The notes: generated from the sequence alone by a model not told the origin. DNA of 33,477 nt from Deltaproteobacteria bacterium (GCA_016931115.1 JAFGFM010000135.1:1-33477); one strand, 5' to 3'. Shown: positions 16,931-25,317, counted from the stretch's first letter. Program-made: numbers and translations.

Positions 16931-19300
16931 ATGAAAAAAATATTTTATATAGCAATAATGGGTTTAATCTTAAGCGCCTGTAATTCAGATGGGCCGGACA
17001 ATAATGCTGATAATCAGGCCAATGGTGAATTGATGCTTAACCGGTCTGTTGCAGGCTCAATATCCGCTGAGGGAGAGGTAGACCTTTACCATATAAGTGT
17101 AAATGATGCCAATACCATTTTAACTGTCTCAGTCGAGGGGGATACTGTTCATCCTGATGTGGATCTCCTGGTAACAGCCTATCAGAATGAGGTCAATGAG
17201 GACAACAGGTTGATGGCAGATCATGCCCCTGAAGATTCATACCTGCCTGCTGATATTGATATGAATATATATATCGACCAGCCAAAGGAGATATATATTG
17301 CTGTTAGGGACCTCATGGATGATGAGGCTGATCCTGAACAGAGGTACCATCTTACTGTTTCTACTGCCAGCATTGAGGAAGAAAATAATGATTTTTCAAG
17401 CGCCACCCAGCTTACGGTTGATAACCAGGGCAGCATAGTAACAGAAAAAATAGATTATGTGGGAGATAAGGATTGCTTTGCATTCAATATAACCCAGGAA
17501 GGGATTTACAGTATTACAATAGATTACGAACCCTTTGTGGGCGGAACCCAGGTAAGGCCAGCAGCAAGGCTTTTTGGGCCTGACGGTGCGATGATTGACT
17601 CTGTAAGCAACATAACTGGTGACGGGTTTAAGTTCCTGGCACATCTTACCGCATCGGCTAATCCTTATCATGTTGTTATAGAGGACACGGGTAATGATGA
17701 TTCTGATCAGTCATCCTCATATGGGATCAGTATTGTCTCTTTTGACTCAGATGAAAACTATCAAAATGATTCAAAGGAAGAGGCTCTCCAGATGACACTA
17801 TCAGGAGGCAGTACCTATTCAGCTGATGCTGCCCTTGATTATGCATCATCATCTGAAGACCCGGATCATTTTGGGGACAGGGACTGGTATGTTATACCTG
17901 TTGACAGTGTTAATGTCACAGGCATAAAGGTCATAAATTTTACCATGACTGATCAGGATAATATCAGGAACCTTGACTACAGGATAAGCCTGATGGAGGA
18001 ATCAGGGGCTGTACTATTTGCCCATGATTATAATGGAGGCAGTTCCCCTTACGTATGCCAGATGAAGGCAGGTGCAGGCGACCATTTTCTGCTTGTTGAG
18101 GCAGCAGGAACAGACAGGGTGCAGGGAAGTGCAGCTTATACAGTTGATATCGAGGTGATTGGAGTAACAGACCCTGCTGAAGCAGGTAATGGCAATAATA
18201 CAGAGAGTAATGCAACTGTTATCACATCAGGTGCAGCGCTGGAAGGTAAAATTGCATTCAGGAGCGATGTCGACTGGTACAGGATACAGGTGCCTACAGA
18301 GAGCCCCAAGATCCTGGAGTTATCCCTTGATAGCGCTGAATCAATGGTGGAATATGATGTGCAGATCAGGCTGAATAACGATACCCTGAAAAGACAGTAT
18401 GACACAAACGGTTCAGATGCCGCTACAGAGCTATCGACCAGTATTTATATAGATGCCAATTCTCAGACAACAACAGATTATTACATTAAGGTTGCTGATT
18501 ACCAGGATGATGATGGTGACTCTATCCCCTATAACCTTTTAGTTAATGTTGTGCCGGTACCGGCTGATGCAAATGTTTCAACCGCACCCGGGGATGAGTA
18601 TCGCTATTACTTCAGTGAGGTGGAGGAAAGGGCAATGGATGCCAGCAGGTCAACTGACCTTGAGCTTGAGATCTGGACAACAGAACAGCCTGAGTTCAAG
18701 GCGGATACGAGCTTATTTAACTTCAGGGCAGCGGATCTTGCAGCCCTGCATATTACAAAGACAAATAACCCTGACGGCACTGTTACAATCACCTTTCCGT
18801 GGATAGCAGGTTTTGTTGATTACCAGGGTGACAGGGATTTTTACAAGCTTGATCTTAAAACCCTTGATCCGGCCATACCTGATACACAGTGGTACTATGA
18901 TGTAGAGATAAGGCTTGCGACCAGGGCCGCGACAGGAGTGGAATATAACTGGAAGTTCTATCGTGACCATAACGGGAACGGTATTATCATGGATAATCCC
19001 GGTGCAGATGACGGTTACAAGGCCAATAACGGTGATGTTACTCTTACCAGCGAGGCTATAGATATTACTACTCCTTCAGGTACAGAGACATTCTATGTCG
19101 GTGACAGGTGGACGACCGAAAATCCGAGAGATTACAGTGTCTATATAGGCATGAGCGATTTTGACTTCAGAAATCTGCCAACATCAAACCCGGATGACCC
19201 GGTGGCCAATCCTGATCCTGACAATGACTGGGGATATGATGCCCCATATTATTTTAAAGTTGTATTAACCTATCATCCGGGGGTCTCTTACCCGCAGTGA
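16931..19300 (+). CDS. PPC-domain lipoprotein
   Basis: A 789-residue protein starting at ATG 16931 after GGAGGTG; an upstream ATG at 16889 overlaps the previous gene but has no ribosome site. LILSAC gives a lipobox with Cys17. It contains several pre-peptidase C-terminal (PPC) type beta domains: near residues 25-130 (SISAEGEVDLYHISV, then YIAVRD), 145-255 (KIDYVGDKDCFAFNITQEG), and 415-540 (KIAFRSDVDWYRIQV). The pattern DxDxF/Y.I followed by a Tyr- or Phe-rich strand is typical. A C-terminal block has more Asp/Asn-rich loops. No protease or other catalytic domain is attached. PPC domains usually bind surfaces or carbohydrates in secreted proteins. Last gene of the operon, directly before a strong terminator. 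Confidence 0.8.
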   Translation: MKKIFYIAIMGLILSACNSDGPDNNADNQANGELMLNRSVAGSISAEGEVDLYHISVNDANTILTVSVEGDTVHPDVDLLVTAYQNEVNEDNRLMADHAPEDSYLPADIDMNIYIDQPKEIYIAVRDLMDDEADPEQRYHLTVSTASIEEENNDFSSATQLTVDNQGSIVTEKIDYVGDKDCFAFNITQEGIYSITIDYEPFVGGTQVRPAARLFGPDGAMIDSVSNITGDGFKFLAHLTASANPYHVVIEDTGNDDSDQSSSYGISIVSFDSDENYQNDSKEEALQMTLSGGSTYSADAALDYASSSEDPDHFGDRDWYVIPVDSVNVTGIKVINFTMTDQDNIRNLDYRISLMEESGAVLFAHDYNGGSSPYVCQMKAGAGDHFLLVEAAGTDRVQGSAAYTVDIEVIGVTDPAEAGNGNNTESNATVITSGAALEGKIAFRSDVDWYRIQVPTESPKILELSLDSAESMVEYDVQIRLNNDTLKRQYDTNGSDAATELSTSIYIDANSQTTTDYYIKVADYQDDDGDSIPYNLLVNVVPVPADANVSTAPGDEYRYYFSEVEERAMDASRSTDLELEIWTTEQPEFKADTSLFNFRAADLAALHITKTNNPDGTVTITFPWIAGFVDYQGDRDFYKLDLKTLDPAIPDTQWYYDVEIRLATRAATGVEYNWKFYRDHNGNGIIMDNPGADDGYKANNGDVTLTSEAIDITTPSGTETFYVGDRWTTENPRDYSVYIGMSDFDFRNLPTSNPDDPVANPDPDNDWGYDAPYYFKVVLTYHPGVSYPQ

Positions 19301-19324
19301 TATAATAGTTCCCTCCAAAAAGAG

Positions 19325-19364
19325 CCCCCTTATGAAGTTATTGTTGCTTCATAAGGGGGTTTTT
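19325..19364 (+). terminator. Strong intrinsic terminator of the motor/envelope operon
   Basis: CCCCCTTATGAAG (19325-19337), a 9-nt loop, CTTCATAAGGGGG (19347-19359), then TTTTT. The arms pair perfectly over 13 bp. It lies 24 bp after the stop of the PPC lipoprotein gene and is the first convincing terminator after 2660, supporting a single long transcription unit. Confidence 0.92.
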
Positions 19365-19370
19365 GTTTTC

Positions 19371-19434
19371 AGCTTTGAGCTTTGAGCTTTGAGCTTTGAG
19401 CCTTGAGCTTTCACCTTTCACCTTTCACCTTTTC
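19371..19434. repeat. Tandem heptamer repeat (TTTGAGC, then TTTCACC)
   Basis: About five imperfect copies of a TTTGAGC-type heptamer run directly into about three copies of TTTCACC. Similar blocks occur at 27705-27746 and 30793-30846, always between genes and in the same orientation. They are simple-sequence repeats rather than coding or CRISPR sequence; function unknown. Confidence 0.8.
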
Positions 19435-19488
19435 CAAATGCAAACTGTGAATAAATAATATCAATTTCATTAAAATATTATTTTCCTC

Positions 19489-19516
19489 TTGACACGCTTA
19501 CAAATGTAAGTATACT
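19489..19516 (+). promoter_or_regulatory. Sigma-70-type promoter of the TonB operon
   Basis: TTGACA (19489-19494), a 16-bp spacer and TATACT (19511-19516). The hexamers match consensus at 6/6 and 5/6. It is about 93 bp upstream of the DUF3450 gene start at 19610 and downstream of the previous operon's terminator. Three repressor-like boxes overlap it. Confidence 0.8.
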
Positions 19517-19545
19517 TACAATCGTAATCATGATTACATCAGTAA
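19498..19545. promoter_or_regulatory. Triple BlaI-type operator, TTAC-N4-GTAA with 18-bp period
   Basis: TTACAAATGTAA (19498-19509), TTACAATCGTAA (19516-19527) and TTACATCAGTAA (19534-19545) start exactly 18 bp apart. Box 1 contains TACA-N2-TGTA, the form of BlaI/MecI/CopY operators, and lies between the -35 and -10. Box 2 begins at the last base of the -10 and covers the expected start point, and box 3 is just downstream. TGTAAGTATACTTACA (19505-19520) between boxes 1 and 2 is also a perfect palindrome. A closely related box lies before the BlaI-type gene at 25353. Confidence 0.7.
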
Positions 19546-19609
19546 GTAAATGGCTAAGTTTAGAAATGATCAAAACTATTGGGTTGAATAACAGGCAGGG
19601 AGGTTAAAA

Positions 19610-20380
19610 ATGGTCAAGCATATTTTGGTATTTACAATAGTATTTATCTTTCAGGCAAATCCAGCGGTATTTGCCCGGGCTGATCTGGAGAAGACAGAAA
19701 CAGAGATGAAAAATGCCATTAAAATAGAGGGGGATGCGCAAAGAGAGGTTGATACCTGGGCATCAGAAAAGGATGACCTTGTCTCTGAAATCAGGACAAT
19801 CCAGACCACAAACACCTGGCTTGATTACCAGATTCAAAAATACAACCTCTATATCAACAGGTTAAATCAGGAGATTGCCCTGCTGAATACAAAGAAACTC
19901 GAGGCCAGAAAGGTCAGAGAAGGGCTTGAGCCCTACCTGGAAAAGGAGGTTTTGATACGCCTTGAGAGATTTATTGCAACAGACCTGCCATTCTATGAAG
20001 CAGTAAGGGCGCAGGGCATAAATGATATAAGAAATACCATGAGCGATCCTCACAGCACCCTTGCTGAGAAGCTTCGCCAGGTTTTGAGTGTTCTTGAGAT
20101 AGAGGCCAACTATGGCAAGGATGTAGGTACTTCAGACGTAACTTTGACCCTGGACGGGAAGGATACAGAGGTGACCCTTCTTCGCTTTGGCAGGGTGGCC
20201 ATGTTTTATACATCTATGGATGGAAAAAGGGTTGGCATGTGGAATGATCATGAGAGGAAATGGGAGCCCCTTCCAAAAAATCACGAGCGGGATATCAGCA
20301 GGGCCATGCAGATGGCAAGACGAGAGAGGACTATTGGACTGATTAATATTCCTGCAGGAGCAATAAATCATGGAAACTAA
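19610..20380 (+). CDS. DUF3450 family periplasmic protein, TonB-system associated
   Basis: A 256-residue protein with a GGGAGG ribosome site and signal peptide (ILVFTIVFIFQANPAVFA, ending near residue 22). A long coiled coil covers residues about 25-105 (DLEKTETEMKNAIKIEGDAQ and RLNQEIALLNTKKLEAR). A conserved globular part follows: DLPFYEAVRAQ, STLAEKLRQVLSVLEIEANY, LLRFGRVAMFYTSMDGKRVG. This is the DUF3450 pattern, usually encoded first in TonB2-type operons of Vibrio, Shewanella and deltaproteobacteria. Its biochemical function is not established. The stop overlaps the next gene by 11 nt, so it is probably made with the long ExbB. The upstream promoter carries BlaI-type boxes. Confidence 0.85.
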   Translation: MVKHILVFTIVFIFQANPAVFARADLEKTETEMKNAIKIEGDAQREVDTWASEKDDLVSEIRTIQTTNTWLDYQIQKYNLYINRLNQEIALLNTKKLEARKVREGLEPYLEKEVLIRLERFIATDLPFYEAVRAQGINDIRNTMSDPHSTLAEKLRQVLSVLEIEANYGKDVGTSDVTLTLDGKDTEVTLLRFGRVAMFYTSMDGKRVGMWNDHERKWEPLPKNHERDISRAMQMARRERTIGLINIPAGAINHGN

Positions 20381-21800
20381 AAAAATAAAATATCTGATCA
20401 TTTCATGTTTCTTCATGGTGTTGATTTCATTAACAGCAAATGCCCTGGCTCAGGAGGCGTGGCAGAAGGTGGAGCATGAGATCAATCAGGAAAAAATCAG
20501 GGCAGAACAGGATGCAAAAAAAACAGGGCAGCTTGTATCAATGGATCGTACTGATATGCAGAAAGAGGCGGCAAAACTCAGGGAAGAAAATAAAAACCTG
20601 GATAAGCAACATAAAACCCTGATCAAACAGTACGAAGATCTTGTTGGTCTTCAGGCAAAATTGGAGGCGGATCTTGCAGAGGAACAGCAGGATGTAGAGG
20701 AGGTAGAGGGTACGCTTCGCTCAGGTGCAAAGGAGGCCGAGAGTATGATCCGTGCAAATCCGATCACATCAGAAATCCCTGGTAGAGTGGGAATTATTGA
20801 GAGGTTGCGCGATCCTGACAGGGTCCCTGGCCTGGAAGGGATCAGGGATCTGATAGAGGTCTACTTTGGGGAACTGGAGGCCTCACGTAAAATAACAAAG
20901 AGGGAGGGTGAATTTGTTGCACCGGACGGGACAAATTCAAAAGGTGAAATCATACGTGCAGGGATCTTTATGACCTATTTTAAGAAACCGGATGGGGAAA
21001 CAGGTTTTCTTCAGCCGGAAACGGATGGAATGCGCCTCATTGGTGTTCCAGGTAATATACCCGGGTCCGTCCTGAAGACCATCAGCGACTATTTTGAAGG
21101 TAAATCGAAAATCATCCCGATAGATCCGTCACGCGGGGGGGCATTCACCTCCTATACAAAGAAGTTAAAATTTGCTGACTATCTGGAGGATGGCGGCAGC
21201 ATTATGTACTTCATTGCCGCTGTTGGCATTCTGGCCCTGTTAATAATTATTGAACGATTTTTTGTCCTCTATAGAACCAGGGCAAATACAGACAAGATCA
21301 CAGAACAGATTACAGGATTTGCAGAAAGCGGGGCATGGGAACAGGTCAATATTACCTGTAAAGAGAATAGCAGGGTGCCTACCTGCCGTATGCTGCAAGG
21401 CGCCCTGGGACATATTGGTGCAAGCCAGGATGTTCTTGAAAACACTTTGCAGGAAGGGATACTGCGGGAGACACCGCGTCTGGAGCGTCTTCTTCCAACA
21501 CTTGGTGTTCTGGCAACCATTGCACCTCTCCTTGGTCTCTTAGGTACGGTGACCGGCATGATAAACACCTTTAAGGTTATTACAGCACAGGGTACAGGGG
21601 ATGCAAATGCTATGGCAGGCGGTATTTCAGAGGCCCTCTTAACCACAGAGTTTGGTCTTATGGTGGCCATTCCGCTTATACTTACTCATCATATACTTTC
21701 ACGCCGTGTTGATAAGATTGTGGGTGATATGGAGGAAAAGGGTACTGCCTTTGCGGTAACCATGACCATGAGGGGCACTGTTACTTCAAGCGAGGTATAA
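20370..21800 (+). CDS. MotA/TolQ/ExbB protein with N-terminal periplasmic coiled coil (TtpC-like)
   Basis: A 476-residue protein. A signal-like hydrophobic segment (residues about 8-26) is followed by a coiled coil (about 30-115, rich in Lys, Glu, Gln) and a periplasmic domain to about residue 270. An ExbB core comes next, with helices near 275-298 (MYFIAAVGILALLIIIERFF), 371-400 (LGVLATIAPLLGLLGTVTGM) and 417-442 (GISEALLTTEFGLMVAIPLI). Ordinary ExbB is about 200-245 residues; the extended form matches TtpC of Vibrio TonB2 systems, which is needed for energy transfer to certain TonB-dependent receptors. It lies between DUF3450 and a short ExbB, as in those operons. Family and location are well supported; which receptors it serves is unknown. 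Confidence 0.88.
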   Translation: METKKIKYLIISCFFMVLISLTANALAQEAWQKVEHEINQEKIRAEQDAKKTGQLVSMDRTDMQKEAAKLREENKNLDKQHKTLIKQYEDLVGLQAKLEADLAEEQQDVEEVEGTLRSGAKEAESMIRANPITSEIPGRVGIIERLRDPDRVPGLEGIRDLIEVYFGELEASRKITKREGEFVAPDGTNSKGEIIRAGIFMTYFKKPDGETGFLQPETDGMRLIGVPGNIPGSVLKTISDYFEGKSKIIPIDPSRGGAFTSYTKKLKFADYLEDGGSIMYFIAAVGILALLIIIERFFVLYRTRANTDKITEQITGFAESGAWEQVNITCKENSRVPTCRMLQGALGHIGASQDVLENTLQEGILRETPRLERLLPTLGVLATIAPLLGLLGTVTGMINTFKVITAQGTGDANAMAGGISEALLTTEFGLMVAIPLILTHHILSRRVDKIVGDMEEKGTAFAVTMTMRGTVTSSEV

Positions 21801-21801
21801 A

Positions 21802-22416
21802 ATGCTTATTGATCTATTGGAAAGGGCTATTGAGCACATTGAGACAGGCGGACTGGTAATGTATCCTCTTTTAGTAGTCTCTATTATAATGTTCTTTTTG
21901 GTGATGAAGAAATTCATTGAAATACGCGATTTTACCAGGGGTGACATGCCTGTCCTTGAGTGTCTGCAGTCGATTGGAAAGCCCGGCTTTATGGCAGCTA
22001 ACTGGCAGATGGAGATTATCAAAGGGTTTTTATCAAAACGGACATTTAACGATGACCTTGACAGGAGTATTCTTGAAGTCCTGAGATTGCGCCAGATAAG
22101 ATTTGTCATGGGTTCTAATAAATCCATCGGAATTCTGGCCAGCATAGCGCCGCTCCTGGGTCTATTAGGGACGGTGAGCGGTATGATCACAACATTTCTA
22201 GTGATCGCCAAATCAGGAACAGGAGACGCAAAGGCACTTGCATCAGGGATATCCGAGGCATTGATCACAACTCAAACCGGGCTTGTGGTTGCTGTTCCAG
22301 GGCTGTTTCTGGCAAATTTTCTTCGCAGACGCTCAAATACTATTGAGGACCGGATCCAGAGATTCTGTCTTGGATTGCACAGATCACATAGAGACATAGA
22401 TAGTGAAGAGGGCTAA
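21802..22416 (+). CDS. exbB: ExbB-family biopolymer transport protein
   Basis: A 204-residue inner-membrane channel subunit of ordinary ExbB length. A first helix lies at about 16-36 (GLVMYPLLVVSIIMFFLVMK), then the cytoplasmic loop, then LASIAPLLGLLGTVSGMITT and ISEALITTQTGLVVAVPGLF, which carry the family signature. It starts one base after the stop of the long ExbB gene. The two ExbB proteins in one operon are the hallmark of TonB2-type systems: this one should form the proton channel with the ExbD proteins that follow. A 54-bp gap follows before exbD, with no terminator. Confidence 0.9.
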   Translation: MLIDLLERAIEHIETGGLVMYPLLVVSIIMFFLVMKKFIEIRDFTRGDMPVLECLQSIGKPGFMAANWQMEIIKGFLSKRTFNDDLDRSILEVLRLRQIRFVMGSNKSIGILASIAPLLGLLGTVSGMITTFLVIAKSGTGDAKALASGISEALITTQTGLVVAVPGLFLANFLRRRSNTIEDRIQRFCLGLHRSHRDIDSEEG

Positions 22417-22470
22417 TACTTTAAATGGATGTTTTGATGAAACAACTTTATTAAAAATGGATGGGATATC

Positions 22471-22896
22471 ATGAAGAAAATAATAGAAGGCGGTCGTCGC
22501 CGAATTGAGTCAAAACTTGATATGGCTCCCCTCATAGACATGATCTTTATCCTGCTGATCTTCTTTCTGGTAACGACCAGTTTTTCCAGAGAATCCGGGG
22601 TGGAACTCAAAAAGCCAAAGTCCGCACCGGCAGAACCCAATGCCCAGAAGAAGACAAATGTGACAGTGGAAATCGGTCACGATAACAGGGTGTTTATCGA
22701 TGAGAGGGTATATGATGTGCGCACTGTGCGGGCCTATATGGAACAGTTTCTGATTGATGTGCCAAAGGGTACTGTGGTGATCGCAACAGATAAAGACAGC
22801 TCTATTGGCCGCGTTATTGAGGTGATGGATCAGTGTAAACTTGCCGGTGTAATATATGTCAGTGTGGCTGAAAGAATCGAGACAAAAGGGACATAG
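22471..22896 (+). CDS. exbD: ExbD-family biopolymer transport protein, copy 1
   Basis: A 141-residue single-pass inner-membrane protein. The helix LDMAPLIDMIFILLIFFLVT contains Asp23, the functional proton-carrying residue of ExbD and TolR. The periplasmic domain (residues about 60-141) reads VTVEIGHDNRVFIDERVYDV and GTVVIATDKDSSIGRVIEVM, the standard ExbD fold. Ten bases separate it from a second exbD that is near-identical through the helix, so the pair looks like a tandem duplication. The ribosome site is weak. Confidence 0.9.
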   Translation: MKKIIEGGRRRIESKLDMAPLIDMIFILLIFFLVTTSFSRESGVELKKPKSAPAEPNAQKKTNVTVEIGHDNRVFIDERVYDVRTVRAYMEQFLIDVPKGTVVIATDKDSSIGRVIEVMDQCKLAGVIYVSVAERIETKGT

Positions 22897-22906
22897 GTGA
22901 AATGCT

Positions 22907-23317
22907 ATGAGGAAGATAATCAATAAAAATAGAGGCTCTGCATCAGCAGAGCTCGATATGGCTCCCCTGATCGATATGATTTTCATATTGCTGATTTTTT
23001 TTCTGGTATCAGGCAATTTTGTCAAGCAATCAGGGGTAATAGTTCAAAAATCTGTTGCCGAAACAGCTGAGGAAAAAAGTAAAACCAACATTATTCTGGG
23101 TATCACCCGTGATAATACAATATTCATAGAGGGCCATGAGGTTGATATCCGTGATGTACAGGGCCATATGGAACGTTTTATCCTGGATAATCCTGATGGC
23201 TATGTAGTGATATCACCGGATAAGGATAGCCGATCCGAAATAACGCTCAAGGTGCAGGAATACTGTCATGCTGCGGGTATAAAGCACCTGAGCATATCAG
23301 CAGAAAAACCTGAATAG
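22907..23317 (+). CDS. exbD: ExbD-family biopolymer transport protein, copy 2
   Basis: A 136-residue protein paralogous to the preceding one. ELDMAPLIDMIFILLIFFLV repeats the same transmembrane sequence, including Asp23, while the periplasmic parts have diverged (NIILGITRDNTIFIEGHEVD, YVVISPDKDSRSEITLKVQE). Unlike the TolR pair at 3289-4304, both copies keep the Asp. ExbD works as a dimer in the channel pore, so the pair could form a heterodimer. An AGAGGTGG site at its end serves the tonB gene. Confidence 0.9.
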   Translation: MRKIINKNRGSASAELDMAPLIDMIFILLIFFLVSGNFVKQSGVIVQKSVAETAEEKSKTNIILGITRDNTIFIEGHEVDIRDVQGHMERFILDNPDGYVVISPDKDSRSEITLKVQEYCHAAGIKHLSISAEKPE

Positions 23318-23328
23318 AGGTGGTTAAA

Positions 23329-24003
23329 ATGAATGTACCTGTATACACTGTCTGGAGGCCAAAAAATATTTGCATAATGTCTGTTTTCACCCTTGTGATT
23401 AATGCCCTGCTGTTTATGGGGTTACCTGCACTTACACGTATAGCAGACAGAGATCGTGATACCAAAACAGTCAGCCAGTACATGCTCGCAGCCCGTGATA
23501 CGCCCAGGCCCCATGAGGAACAGAAGGAAAAGAGATTAAGGCAGAAGGAGCTGAAACAGATCCCTGCCACAAAAATAACCAATGTTTCACAACAAAAGCA
23601 GGATGCCCCCAAGTTTGCCTTTGATACGAGCACTGGCGGCGCAGATGGGCTTGCAATCGAGATGATGGCACCGGAAGGGCTGAATCTAAGTGCGAATGAT
23701 TTAACCTTTACTCTAAAAGATGTGGATTCGCCACCTAGGGTTACCAGGGCGCCACCAGTGAATTATCCATTTAAGGCCATGAGCAGGGGGCTTGAAGGAC
23801 GGGTGTTTGTGCGTATCAGGGTGGGCACAGATGGAAAGGCGACAAATATCAGGGCAGAAAGGGCAGAACCTCCTGAGGTGCTTGACGACTTCAGAGAAGA
23901 GGCTGAGAAGGCTGTATCCAGGTATCGTTTTGAGCCGGCCAGACTCGGAGGTGAGGCTGTTCCTGTATGGGCTATGCAGCCAATATCATTTACGCTGAAC
24001 TAA
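23329..24003 (+). CDS. tonB: TonB energy-transducing protein
   Basis: A 224-residue protein. ATG 23329 sits 5 nt after GAGGTGG; GTG 23320 would leave no room for that site. A single N-terminal helix (IMSVFTLVINALLFMGLPAL, residues about 15-34) anchors it in the inner membrane. A charged linker of Lys/Glu/Arg rather than the classic Pro-rich type follows. The TonB C-terminal domain covers residues about 140-224, with PVNYPFKAMSRGLEGRVFVR, VGTDGKATNIRAE, SRYRFEPARLGGEAV and the final strand QPISFTLN. It links ExbB/ExbD proton flow to outer-membrane TonB-dependent receptors. No receptor gene is in the window. Confidence 0.92.
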   Translation: MNVPVYTVWRPKNICIMSVFTLVINALLFMGLPALTRIADRDRDTKTVSQYMLAARDTPRPHEEQKEKRLRQKELKQIPATKITNVSQQKQDAPKFAFDTSTGGADGLAIEMMAPEGLNLSANDLTFTLKDVDSPPRVTRAPPVNYPFKAMSRGLEGRVFVRIRVGTDGKATNIRAERAEPPEVLDDFREEAEKAVSRYRFEPARLGGEAVPVWAMQPISFTLN

Positions 24004-24007
24004 TTAG

Positions 24008-25273
24008 ATGAGCAACCGGAATAAAATGGGGATCAATATGCAAAAGCTTAAACATGTATTTATATATGGTCTGTTGCTTGTACTTCCTTTTGCAATAATT
24101 TCTAGTAGTATTGCGCAGGAGAGGGAAGGAAAAAAAGATGATAAATTAACGACCGAGGCAAGGCTCACAATTTTCAAGGCCCAGACAGCCATGAGCGAAG
24201 AGAAACCGGAAGAGGCTTTAACAATACTTGATAAATATCTTGCAACACAACCGGATGCTGTTCCTCCTGCTGTTTATGAGTTATACGCATATATATGGCT
24301 TGAAAAGAAAGATAATGAAAAGGCCCTTAAATATTTCAGGATCATGTATGAGGCTGAGCCGGATAATGCCAAAGTTTTGAAAAATCTGGCCTCCCTGACA
24401 TTTCAGGTAGAGCGCTATGCAGAGGCTGCTGTTCTTTTTGAAAAATTGTATGAGGTTGAAGATGCAACTACCCCGGGTGGATCACTCCCCTATGCTGTTA
24501 ATGCCTATATGATGGCGGAAGATCTGGTTAATTCCAAACGTCTCCTTAAAAAGCTTGTGGGGTTACCGGGCGAAATTGATGCCAAATGGTATGAATGGTT
24601 GATAAACATCTGCCTTGAACAGGATGAAATGAATGAGGCTGAAGAGTATATTATCGATCTGCTGCGAATAAACCCGGTTCAGGCAAGGTACTGGAAACAT
24701 CTGGCACAGATAAGAATTAAACGCGAAGAGTGGCAGGCAGCAACGAGCGACCTGGAGATTTCATATCGAGTGGAAGCGCCTCATAATCTGAGTGAATGGA
24801 TAATACTTGGAGATCTCTATAGAACAACTGTGAATGCACCGCTTATGGGCGCACGCTGTTATATGGAGGCATATAAAGAAAACAGCGCTGAAAAAGACTA
24901 TATATCTATCTCCCGCACATATGAGATGGCTTACCGATATGATGATGCTGTAAGGATCCTGAATGAAGGTATCAGAAAAAACCCGGCGAGTACGGCCCTT
25001 CTTTTGGAAAAGGGGAGGGTCTTATATGATGCCAGACGCTACACTGAAGCCATTGCCGCACTGGAAGAGTGTCTGAAGATAGATCCACAGTCAGGAGATG
25101 CATTATTCCAGATCGGGCTCAGTGCCTGGACCCTCAGGGAATGGGACAAGGCCAGGACAGCCTTTGTGCAGGCAAAACGGTTGTCGGAGAAATACAGCGC
25201 ACAGTGTGATTCTGTGATTGACCTCCTGGATGATCTGAACGAAGAGAAGGCTGAGGTGATGGCCACTAAATAG
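24008..25273 (+). CDS. TPR protein of the TonB2-type operon
   Basis: Up to 421 residues; ATG 24008 is 4 nt after tonB, but ATG 24026 or 24038 may be used, the last giving the cleanest signal peptide (HVFIYGLLLVLPFAIISSSI). It has serial TPR units: AYIWLEKKDNEKALKYFRIM, NLASLTFQVERYAEAAVLFE, DLLRINPVQARYWKHLAQIR, YEMAYRYDDAVRILNEGIRK and GRVLYDARRYTEAIAALEEC. A TPR gene regularly closes operons of the DUF3450-ExbB-ExbB-ExbD-TonB type. It is exported and probably supports complex assembly in the periplasm. No terminator separates it from the repressor gene 80 bp downstream, so some read-through is possible. Confidence 0.85.
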   Translation: MSNRNKMGINMQKLKHVFIYGLLLVLPFAIISSSIAQEREGKKDDKLTTEARLTIFKAQTAMSEEKPEEALTILDKYLATQPDAVPPAVYELYAYIWLEKKDNEKALKYFRIMYEAEPDNAKVLKNLASLTFQVERYAEAAVLFEKLYEVEDATTPGGSLPYAVNAYMMAEDLVNSKRLLKKLVGLPGEIDAKWYEWLINICLEQDEMNEAEEYIIDLLRINPVQARYWKHLAQIRIKREEWQAATSDLEISYRVEAPHNLSEWIILGDLYRTTVNAPLMGARCYMEAYKENSAEKDYISISRTYEMAYRYDDAVRILNEGIRKNPASTALLLEKGRVLYDARRYTEAIAALEECLKIDPQSGDALFQIGLSAWTLREWDKARTAFVQAKRLSEKYSAQCDSVIDLLDDLNEEKAEVMATK

Positions 25274-25283
25274 AAATTACTCA

Positions 25284-25313
25284 TTGACATAGGTCCTTAA
25301 TTGTATGTATTAT
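25284..25313 (+). promoter_or_regulatory. Promoter of the blaI-like/M56 gene pair
   Basis: TTGACA (25284-25289), an 18-bp spacer and TATTAT (25308-25313). It lies 40 bp upstream of the chosen start at 25353 and just after the TPR gene. The BlaI-type box at 25318-25329 covers the expected transcription start. Confidence 0.65.
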
Positions 25314-25317
25314 ATTC

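Noticed and set aside
19371-19434. Possible CRISPR array
   Set aside because: The units are 7 bp in tandem with no spacers, and no cas genes are near.
19610-25273. Reading this cluster as a flagellar MotAB or Tol-Pal system
   Set aside because: It has DUF3450, a TtpC-like long ExbB and a true TonB C-terminal domain, and no peptidoglycan-binding OmpA domain, TolA, TolB or Pal.
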